From Eledone cirrhosa (lineage: Eukaryota > Mollusca > Cephalopoda > Octopoda > Eledonidae): DNA of 64,000 nt. Shown piece by piece: positions 36,707 through 48,700 of this stretch. Positions within the stretch are counted from its first letter, which is position 1. Every line of letters begins with the position of its first letter. Below the pieces are notes generated by a model. That model searched no databases, was not told the DNA's origin, and saw only the letters and a program-made list of their open reading frames with translations. The position numbers and the translations under genes are program-made. The stretch spans positions 172,855,726 through 172,919,725 of the forward strand of contig OZ024743.1 of the NCBI GenBank assembly GCA_964016885.1, written 5' to 3'.

Positions 36707-39700
36707 AGAGAGAGAGAGAGGGGGGGGGGAGTGAGAGAGAGAGAGAGGGGGGGGGAGTGAGAGTGAGAGAAAAGGTGAAGTTGGAAATAGCACGGAAAAT
36801 ATATCTGTTTTTCTTTTTTTTTCCTTTCTTTGATTCGTCAAAGTGACATTATTGAAAAATTGAGAGGGACAATTCTTTTTAAAAAGAGTTTTATAATGTA
36901 TATAAAGTATTACTGGTTTCAATGTATTATTAAAATTCATCTTATCAAATGTTGAGTATTACAATTAAAAAGAATTAATAAGAATTAAAAACTAAAAACT
37001 AAAGATTTAAAATTAAGAGGTAAGTTTTTCCATCTTCCTTGTTGAAAAGAAGACTATATATATACATATATATAGGGAAAATTGATATTAGAAGTGTCAA
37101 AAAAAAATCATAGGCACATTTTTCAAATGCAGGTAGGATCTATAGAGGTGGTTATCTAGGTAATGAAATTAGCAAGGGAGGATGGTAGAATTTAGGGAGC
37201 TGCTTCCTTTGTTGAAAACGAAGGGCTTCTCTCTGCGAACGAAAGGTCAGCTGTATGATGCCTGTGTGAGATGAGTGATGCTGCATGGGAGTGAGACATG
37301 GGCAGCAACTGTGGAGGATATGCGAAGGCTGGAGAGAAATGAAGCAAGCATGCTCTGATGGATGTGCAATGTCAATGTGCGTGAACCACCAAGCATGGAC
37401 AAGTTGAGAGTGAAACTGTAGTGTGTAGGAGAGAAGACTATGTTGTAATGGTGACTGCCAGGAGATCCCAGTCAAAGGAAGACGCAGTAGAGGAAGACCA
37501 CAGAAGACATGGATGGAGGTGGTGCGAGGTGTCCTCAGATCGTTGAAGCTCAGAGAAGAGAAGATGATGGACAGTGACAAATGGAGAGATGCTGCAGGGA
37601 AAAGTAAAATGATGATGAAATGATGATGATACATGTACACACACACACACATATATAGACACATGGCTTAGTGGTTAGAGCACTGGGCTTGCAATTAGGA
37701 GATTGTGAGTTCAATTCTCAGACTGGGTAATGTTGTGTCCTTGAGCAAGACACTTTATTTCATGTTCCAGTTTACTCAGCTGTAGAAATGAATTGCAATG
37801 TTGCAGGTGCCAAGCTATATCGGCCATGGCCTTTCCCTTGGACAACATCGGTGGAGAGGGGAGACTAGTATGCATGGGTGACTGTTGGTCTTCCACAAAC
37901 AAACTTGCCCAGACCTATGCTATGGAGGGAACTTTCTAGGTGCAAATTCTTTGGTCACTTGTGACTGAAGAAGGTCTTTACCCTTTATAATATATCCCTA
38001 GTCCACATTTTAAAGTGGTCATTTTTGGTGCCACAACAAAAAGCACCCAGTCCAAACTGTAAAGTGGTCGTGTAAGTGTCACGACAAAAAGCACCCAGCA
38101 CATACTGTAAATGTGACTGGCATTAGGAAATGCATCCAGCTGTAGAAACCAAGCCAGAAACAGTTCTGTATGAGTAACACATGGTCACCTGACACAAACT
38201 TGCCTCAAACGGGACAACCGTTCTATCCATGTTAGCATGGAAAATGGACATTAAACGATGATGATATATATAATATACATATATATATATCGAACCTTAC
38301 TGCCGAATTGTTGATTTGAGAAATGTAATGTATGCGGTTCATTTTTTTGTCGTCTCTCCATGTTCATAGTCCATTTACCTACCAGTATTTAAACTGTTAT
38401 TATCTGTTATATATTCGTTTAACTTAGAATCTAATCTTTTCAATAATATGGATAAATCTGTTGGACCTTTCTAAAAATAATCTTCTCGTAAACTTTCCCA
38501 TTTCCCTCCCCACATACCACCATTGCTATTTGGTCCAATCATAATTCAGCGGCTTATAAGGTTTCTCTTACCAATCTCTATCACAAAGCTACCGTCTTGG
38601 TTATTACTTCTTAAGTTTAGACCTCGTTGCTTTTCGATGTGCTAGATGGACTAGAGAATTTGGAGAGTCTGAACAATCTGAACACTCAATGACAATGTCA
38701 AAGATAAAGATAAACTCACCTCCCGCTGCCAGACGAGAATGCAAGGACTCCTCTTTATTTCAGACACAGATGGCCAACACCCCTCCCTGCACCTCCAACC
38801 CATCCCTTCCACCCAACCAACGAAATCCAAAACTTCAGAGTTGGTACCATGAATGCAGGCACATTGAAAGGTCGCTCAAGTGAGGTTGTAGAGATGCTTG
38901 AACGTAAGGAAGTTCATGTTTGTTGTGTTCTATAGACTAGGTAGAGAGGTGGGTCTGCTAGATTCATTGTGGGTAAAAAACAATGCTATAAACTTTTCTG
39001 GGTGGGAAATGATAATGGGCTGGGTGGAGTAGGAATTATGTTAGCAGAAAAAGGGATAGATAAGGTAATTGCCATAAATAGAGTGAATGACAGAATAATT
39101 AAAATAAGACTAGTCCTAAATAGAACTACTGTGACAATAATATCCGCTTATGCACCCCAATCTGGCCTACCTGACATTATAAAAGACAGGTTCTATGAGT
39201 CGTTAATGCTCACTACCTCCCAAATAATCAACGGTGACTGCATAATTATTGCTGGCGACCTAAATGGTCATGTTGGACAACATTGTGATAGCTATGACGG
39301 AGTCCATGGAAGCTATGGGTTTGGTACTAGAAATGAGGAAGGCTTCAGAATCCTGGAATTCTGTGACACAAACTTCAAAAAGCGAGACAATCACTTGATC
39401 ACCTATAGATCAGGGGAACACGCCAGTCAGATAAATTATATCCTTACCAGAAGACGAGACAGAGTGTCTGTTGTAAACACTAAATCCCTCCCCGTGAAGA
39501 ATGCACCTCCCAACATAGCCTCATAGTTAGCGACCTCATAGTCAGGACTAGACGTACTCAACGACAGAGGAGGTCTATCCTGAGGAGAAGAATATGGAAG
39601 TTGAAGGACCCCACAGCCAGTAATGAATTTAAAAGCATATTACTTGATGCTTTGACAGTAAGGAAGAGCAATTAGAGATGTACAATATAGAGGAACAGTG

Positions 39701-42700
39701 GGAATCCTTGAAAGTTAACTTGCTGAAGGTGACAGATGAAATCTGTGGCTGGAGGAGAGTAACTTGGTGGTGGAACAGTAAAGTGGAGGAAACAATCAAG
39801 TCCAAAAAGCAGGCTTGGAAAGAATGGCAGGATGGGGGAAGTAGAGAACATAATCAAGTGGCCAGGAGAGAAGCTAGGAGACAAGTGTACTTTGCAAAAA
39901 GGGAAGCAGAAGATAGAAAGTTCAAGCATGTTCTACAATGCGAGGACCAAAAACGTGTGGTATTCAGGATTGCAAGACAATGTGTCAAGGAAAACCGTGA
40001 TATTGTCGGGGAGAAATGTGTCCATAATGATGATGGTGTACTTGCCCTCATTGATACTGATAAGAAGGTAACTTGGAAGTGTCACTACGAAAGACTACTA
40101 AATGAGGAGAATAAATGGTAAAAAAGATAGTCTGCTCCAAATTGATCCAATAGAGGGACCAGTGGTGCAAGTTAATGGTAGTATAATAAGTAAGGCAATC
40201 AAAGATATGAAGACAGGCAAGGCAGCTGGGCCTTCGGAGATAGTTGTTGAGATGTTGAAAGCATCTGGAATGGTCGGACATACTATGGTCACCCGGATAG
40301 TAAACCAAGTAATATAGAATGGGGTCGTACCAAATGACTGGCGTAGCAGCATCATCATTAACTGCTAGAGTAAAGGAGATAGGGGAAACTATAGAAGCAT
40401 TAAGTTAGTTGGCCAGGTCATGAAGGTCACAGAAAGAGTTATAGCACACCTAATCAGAGAACGAATTGATCTAGCTTTTATTGACTTGGAGAAAGACTTT
40501 GACAGAGTCCCCCGCTCTATTATCTGGTGGGCTCTTAGAAAACTAGGAGTAGATGTCATGCTTGTGAGAGCTATACAAGCCATGTATAAAGAAACAGTCA
40601 GCAAGATTAGAATTAACAATGAATATAGTGAAGAATTTAGCATAAAAGTTGGTGTTCATCAAGGCTCTTTCCTTAGCCCCCTCCTATTTATTATTGCCCT
40701 TCAGGCTATAACAGAGGAGTTTAAGACCGGCTGCTCATGGGAACTTCTATACGCAGATGATCTTACTCTCATAGCTGAATCTATGGCTGAACTAGAGAAG
40801 AAATTCCAAACGCCTTAAAGTTAACTTGTCTAAGACTAAAGTTCTAGTGTGTAGAAAGGAAAATAGGGCACAGGTGCCCTCTGGGAAATGGCCATGCTCA
40901 GTGTGTAGGAAAGGAGTAGGTAGAAATTCCATTTTATGTCCCAAATGCAAACTATGGGTACATAAAAGATGTAGTGGGATCACAGGTAAGCTATCTAAGA
41001 ACGTAGATTTTATATGAGGCCGATGCTCAGGTGCAATAAGTAGCAAGTGCCCACAGGATTCTAGCTCCTTCTATTGCCCAGATGGTTCTATAGAAATAGT
41101 GGACACTTCGCGTTACCTGGGTGACAAAATCAGCAGTGGTGGAGGGTGTTCTGAAAGTACAGTAGCCAGAGTCAGAACAGAATGGAAAAAGTTCAGAGAG
41201 CTTATACCGTTGTTGGCCACAAAAGGTTTCTCTCTAAAAATGAAAAGCAGATTGTATGATCTCTGTATACGAACAGTAATGTTACATGACAGTGAGACAT
41301 GGGCATTGTGTGCAGAGGACCTGTGTAGACTGGAAAGGAACGAAGCATGCATGCTCCGTTGGATGTGTAATAGTAATATACACGAATGGCAAAACATAAA
41401 TGAATTAAGTGAGAAATTAGGAATAAGGGAGATCAGATGCTGTTTACTTGAGAGAAGATTACGTTGGTATGATCACGTGATGCGCATGAAAGACGACAGC
41501 TGTATAAAAAAGTGCAGGGCAATCAAAATTGATAGAAGTTACGGAGTAGGTAGACCCAGAAAAACTTGGGACGATTTGATAAATTCCGACCGTACACACT
41601 TGCACCTCTCTAAGACAATGTCACTGGACTGAGATCTTTGGCACGACACAGTAATACAGAAAACCCGCCATGCCTATGTACAAAGTGAAACCTACAGTCA
41701 GTAGGCACCTCTTAACCAAATATACATCCCAACCATACTCCCACCATCACCACCCTTTCTCTGTAAAGTTATGTTGGTACCACAAAATCCAGTCCAAACT
41801 AATGAGACCGTGTAGGTCTCACGACAAATAAACCACACAGTCCACACTGTAATGTGACCGTGTAGGTAACACGGTAAAAAGTTCCCAGTCCATACTGTAA
41901 ATGTGGTTGGTGTTAGGAAGGGCATCTAGCCATAGAAAACCTGCCAGATAGTCCTATACGAGCGAGACACGGTCACGCGACCAATCTTGCCTCAAGTGGG
42001 ACAACTCCTGTCTAACCCATGCTAGCGTGGAAGATGGACGTTAAACGATGATGATGATGATGATGGCTGATATAAATGTAATCTGAGTTTTTCGAATATT
42101 AATAATAATATTCGATTTGTTTGCAATTATGCAAACAGCCTCTTTTTTAAAGCCATGTCAGTAGAATGAGCCCTCATTCTTTCTCTTGTGTTGGCATGTA
42201 AACAGAACTGCAGACACTAATGTTTCTGGATATTACCCTTCATCAGTGCAGTTCACTGTTCACCTGCCAACTGTCAGAGCTAGTGTCTGCAGTTCTGTTT
42301 ACATGCCAACATAAGAGCAAGAATGAGGGGCTCATTCTACTGACATGACTTTAAAAAAGAGGCTGTTTGCATGATTGCAAACGAATTGAATATTATTATT
42401 AATATTTGAAAAACTCAGATTACATTTATTGTATTCAGCCATGTAGAGCGATATTTAAAATTTTTTTTATTATGTATATATATACATACATGTATATGAA
42501 TAGGTATCACTGTAGAGTTCCGTAGAAGGGGCGACAAGTATTTTGGCCATGCAAAATCTAGCATGTATGTATGTATGTGAATATGTATATATATTATTAT
42601 ATCAAAAGTACATAGATAGAATACAAAGCTTCAAATTTTGAGTTTGGTCAAATCCAGATATGTTAAAAAAAAACAATTTGTATTGTTAAATTTACTTACA

Positions 42701-45700
42701 TCTTTATTTTCATTGACATTCTCCAAATTATTCTCTTTCTCTGAAAACAAGAAAGTCAAAATAAAACAGACAGTTTATCTTTAAAGAATCCAGATATTTG
42801 AAATAGAGAGTAGAAAAGTAGATTTTCTGAAAATAAAGAGAGGGAAAATAGTTTTTGTAGTAATTACATCTAGATAAGTTCTTTTCTTTGATTCAGGCCC
42901 TTCTACCAGGAACATGTTGCAGTGTGATGAATTTAGCAATCTGCAGTAGGGTCCTGCTGTGGGTGCACAGGGTGCCTGTGATTTACCTATTTCTATACCT
43001 ACACTGCATCTCCCCATGCATTGAATACACCCTTAGTGGTCTCCCTGGTCTCAGCTACATACATGCAGACACACACACACGTGTCTATTTGTGACTTCAT
43101 ATGAACACGGTTTAAAAACAAGGGTGAGTGTCATTTGTCTTGCAGCTTAGTGGCTCAAACAAAGTCAAAGATACATAGAAATTAGGGATTAATGTAGAAA
43201 GGGCATCTAGCCATAGAAAACCTACCTCAACAAGTCCCATCCAGCTCATGTCAGCATGGAAAAGTGAACATAAAACTAAATGAATAACTAAATGAATATG
43301 TAACATAAATAACTAAATGAATATGTAAACTATTATCATTCTTTTACATTTTTTCCTATGCTCCCGAGTCTTAATCTCACACAGTATTCCACTACTTGTC
43401 ATCTTCTTTCTGAGGTTCACCTGCCTCAGATCAGCTTTCACCTCTTCTTCCAATGTTTTCCTTAGTATTCCTTGACCACATGTCCCTACCACTTGCATTG
43501 CTAGGCCCTTCTTACATGTCATCTTCTATACATACCACCTGTCCATAACAGTGCAATCTTTGCTACTGCATACCACAGAAAATTCCTGAATCTGTTTTTT
43601 TTTTTTGTCCCATTCAACCCATGGAAATTTATCAAAAAAATATTTAGGCCTACCTTGTTTTGCTCAGTAATTTGAGTTTACATCTGAATCATAGTACAGT
43701 AACCAAAATTATAACTTTGGGTTCAGAATAATAGCACAAAAACAATGTTATATGAATACATACTGGTAGTAGGACCAAATACAGTTAGTCAATGTGAGCA
43801 CATTAATCAATGAAGACTCATACAGAGAGTAAGAAAAATAGAGTGAATGAGAGTGAGCATGAGAGAAAGAGAGTGGTGGATGAGAAAGCATGAGAAAATG
43901 AATGAGAGGGAGAGAGTGATAAAGAGAAAGTGAAGGAAAGAAAGTGAGAGTGAGAAGAAAATGCAATACCTTGACATTCTTTCAAACCACTGACTCTATT
44001 GTTGACCATATTTTCTGGTTCTATTTCTGGTAACTCACAGACATTCTGGGGGAAAGATTTCTCTGCTGGAACCAACATTGGTCTCTCTAGTGAAGCAGGC
44101 TTTTTGGTGAATGATTCCTCATCTTCAGGAAAAGATTTCATCCCTCGTCTATTGAGTCTTCTCATTTTGTTGTTAGATTCAGAGCTAGAGCCTGCAGAAG
44201 ACACTCCGTGAATCTTTGAGAGTATCCCTCCTTCATGGTCACTGTCTTCCGAGTCAAAGGTATCACCTGATGACTTCATTCCACGCTTACTGATAACACT
44301 TTTCACATATGAAATCCTACAATACAAATCGGTTTCATCATTAAGGAAGAGCAGCTATTTTAACAATCTAAAATTACATATTTTCCTCATCAGCTTCCAC
44401 CAACCAAATTTCACTTGTAAGACATTGGTGAACCCAAGACAATAGCAGAAGACACTTGTTTAAGGTGCCAGGCTGTAGGACTGAATCTGAAACCACTGAA
44501 CTCCTTAACCACATGGCAAAACCAAGCCTAGAGATATATTAAGTAAAACAAAAAAGAAAAACACTTACCCCTCAGAAATAATTGAACAAGAATCTGACAT
44601 TGACTCAACAGGGAATGATAGCCTGCAATGAAAAGAATTAATTAATAACTAGATATACACTCTCAGAACATAAAGAACCAGAACAAATATTGCAAAGCAT
44701 TTTGTTCCATGCTCTAACGTTTCGGCTAAGCCACCACCTAATTTAATAATAATATTTACTTTAGCTACAAGACCAGTATTTTACTAGTACTTTATTTCAT
44801 TGACCTCAGTGCATTACTGGTACTTTATTTTATCGACCCCGTAAGGATGAAAGGCAAAGTTAACTTCGGTGGAATTTGAACTCAGAATGGTAAGGGCCGT
44901 AACTCTATGCGTCAAAGCATGGCGTCCGACCCTCTACCGATACTGCCAATCTACCGCCTTAATATAATAATTGTTTCTACTTTTGGCACAAGGCCAGCAA
45001 TTACCCAGTGTATTACTGGTACTTTATTTTATCGACCCCGTAAGGATGAAAGGCAAAGTTAACCTCGGCGGGATTTGAACTCAGACCGTAAAGGGACGTA
45101 ACTCTATGCTTCAAAGCATGGTGTCCGGCTCTCTACCGATACTGCCAATCCAATAATGGTTTCTGATTTAGGCACAAGGCCAACAACTTTGGGGGAAAGG
45201 GAGAGTCGATTAAATTACCCTCAGTGCATTACAGGTACTTTATTTTATCAACGCTATAAGGATGAAAGGCAAAGTCAACCTCAGCAGGATTTGAATTCAG
45301 AACATAAAGGGCCGTAACTCTATGCCACAGAGCACGTTGTCTGATGCTTAATAATTGTTTCTACTTTTGGCACAAGGCCAGCAATTACCCAGTGTATTAC
45401 TGGTACTTTATTTTATCGACCCCGTAAGGATGAAAGGCAAAGTTAACTTTGGTGGGATTTGAACTCAGAATGGTAAGGGCCATAGCTCTATGCGTCAAAG
45501 CATGGCGTCCGACCCTCTATCGATACTGCCAATCCCCCGCCTTTGAATGCTTAATAATAATAATGATTTTTTTTTTATTGGACACAAGGGTACAGAATGT
45601 TGTAGATAATAGGACAAAAACAAATGCAAAGTGGAGTTTACATTGAGTACAGGGACAATAATAATATTTAAATATACCTTTTCCTGGAAGGAAAATTCGA

Positions 45701-48700
45701 CAGGGAAAGAGGAGCCATCTTCGAGCCATCTTCTGCTGGGTGTTTTACAGCTATTAATTGCTGAAATAAAGGTCGATAATGATATATTTAGATAAATATT
45801 TATACATGTAATCCTAAATATTTTTATGTAACAATCCAGTTGTCATCTTTTAATCTGGTTTATTGGCAGAGTCATTAGAGTGTAGGGTTAAATGTCATGC
45901 TATTTGTTCTGGCTCTCGGTGTTTTGAATTCAAATCTTACTAAGGTCAAATTTGCTTTTCATCCTTCCAGGGTCAATAAAGTACCAGTCCATTGGTGGTG
46001 GGTTGTCAGAATTGTTAAAGAGTTGGACAGGAGCCTTTGCAGTATCTGATCAGGCTCTGTACAATCCAAATTCAAATCCCGCCCTTTCCAAGAGTTGCGA
46101 CCAGCAGATAGTACCAACAATTAAAAGATCAACGAAAGCATATTTTCCTTGATCTGATCTGATGATTGGTTCCTTTCCTTAATGAGGAGCTCTACCTTGT
46201 AGCCATATTGCAACAGTTTAAATCGATTCATTTGTCTGCTCAGAGCATCTTGCCTCTCCAAAAGAGTTCAACCCTGAGTATCTGTTACAACAGGGCTCAC
46301 AACTAATCAACTCAATATATACATATCTAAAGATTTATTAAAAGTCATCCTTAGAGGACTAGTTCTGATTCTTTCTTTATGAAGGATATTTGATGCATTG
46401 AGTACCATATTTTAATAGTATTTTTTTCTGCACCAAATGAAATCATTAACAACAATTATATATATGGAAAAACAGACTTAAAACCATATATATATATATA
46501 TAATTCTTTGTCTCTCTTTTCCTTATGTATTCCCAGACGGCTCGACCGAATGAAATCAAATTTTACAAGGTAATAGTATTAGACCCCAGGAGTAACCACA
46601 TATAATTTTTATTTTCATTTGGATTAAAGCAATATAACACTTTATCTAAAATAATCTACTATAGACAACTATAAGTAAACAAATATTTTATAACATGACG
46701 ACAATGTCACATTTTGTATATGAGTGTGTGTGTGCGCATACGTTACATACACACACATCTCCACGTAAATACTTAATCAGATACACAGACAAGAGAATTT
46801 TGCCCTATTGTCTGCATTCACTTGCTGGCTTTCATTTCCTCCTCCACCATCCTCAGCCATATCTTGTCTGGTCTTCCCCTTCCTCAACACATGACCCAAA
46901 CATCCCATTCCATTTCTCCTCACTGGTTCTATTCCCATCATCCTTTGCAATTTACTGTTTGCTTTTCTCTCTCTCTGTGATACTTCACTCATAAACTGAA
47001 TAATTCTCATTTCTCTTCTTTGCAACCTTCTCTGTTTCTCCACATTCATCACCCATATCTTGCTCCCATAAATTATAGCACTTCTCATACATGTAGCATA
47101 CAGCTTTTCCTACAAATTCAGCAACATACTGTAACTGTGTATCTTGTTTAGAATAGGTACACTGTATCAACTAAAGGTATCTAGGTGTAAAACACTGTCT
47201 CGAAAAGGTCTCCATGTCAGAGCTCACAAGGGTTATACCTGCTATAGCAGAGAAAATGGCATTAAAATACTTGCTGTCTTTCCTGTTGAAAGTCATATAT
47301 ATATATGGGATGGGTCTTATATGCCAAATATGGTACTTACAACAATGAAGATTTTGTATAAAAAATTAAGAATCTTACGATATTACTGGATTTGTCCTCA
47401 ATTTCTATATCAGATTCATCAGTGTCTGTAAATGAATAGAAGAAAAAATCTTATAAACTCATTAACCTTTTCTTGATTATATTTTTAATGAGTAAACAGC
47501 AGTTTGCTTTTAACTAGGTACTTCTCCTGCAGTTGCCTCACAAGGAAGAGGATATCTGTGGTGCTTTTTCTGGCACAAGTCCGAACTGCATCACATTAAG
47601 GTTGATTCGATCCCTAATCAGTTGTACAATGACTCTTTCTGTAACCTTCATGACCTGATCCATTTGTTTTATGCCTTGGTAGTTCCCCCTGTCTAGTGCA
47701 TCACCTTTACCTGTAGCAATTGATGATGCTGCTATGCCAGTCATTGGGTAAAGCACCATTTTGTGTGTGTGTGTGCATGTGCATGAGCACAAGTGTGAAA
47801 AGTGAATATTTAACAATAATATACAAAGAAAATGACAATGGTTATCATCCAATAAACAGGGGGAAACCACACCCAAACCAGGATTACACCCAGAAAATGT
47901 TATGTTGTGTTAGGTGAGATATGAAGGGTCTTGTCTATTATAAAGTGTTGAACTCGGATAAGACAATTAGCACTGATATAAACTGTACAGGGTAGGAGGT
48001 GTTGGCATCTTACTAAGAAATGGATGGATAAGGTAATAGAAGTAGTTAAAGTAAGTGACAGAATTATCAAGCTTAGGTTACCAGTAGGAAATAGAATGGT
48101 GACAATTACATCTACTTCTGCACCACAGGCAAGTGGCTATGGTCATAGCTCAAGAAATGAAGAGAGATTGAGACCCCTGGAATTCTGTGATGCAAATGAA
48201 CTAAACATTTGCAACACAAATTACAGGAAACCAGCCAGCCAACAGGTCTCATATCAATCAAGTGAACACACAAGCCAAATTGATTACTTGCTTGTAAGAT
48301 GAGATAAGCAGACAATAATAAATGTTAAGGCCTTTCCTGGGGAAGAATACACTGCCTAACACAGGTTAGTTATTAATGACATCAAAATAAACAAAAGACA
48401 GAACAAGACACACAGGAAAATATGGAGATGCAGGATTTGGAAGCTAAACGAACTTTTGGTTAAATATAGGTTTAGAAAAGCCCTACAGGTTACATTTGAT
48501 GAGAGGGGTGATGACCTGAAAATTCTTGCATGACAACCTTTTGTGAACTACTGACGAGACTTGCAGCTGGAGTAAAGCGCCAGCCAGACAGGGTGATGTG
48601 GTGGTGGAACAGCACAGTGGATAGAGCCATTAAAGCCATTGTGTATTCTCTACCATCATGTGGAACTTGGGGAGACAATTTCAGTTGCCATAAAAGATAC

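Noticed and set aside
36599..36940. Open frames of 113 and 78 codons on both strands
   Set aside because: They read through the CT/GA repeat (Ser-Leu and Glu-Arg runs); low complexity, not coding.
37658..37730. A possible tRNA gene
   Set aside because: The A and B boxes are present, but the stems do not pair and the sequence continues into a LINE tail, so it is a SINE head.
46777..47088. A 103-codon minus-strand ORF as a host gene
   Set aside because: [18 protein letters not shown] is a LINE C-terminal motif; no exon structure around it.
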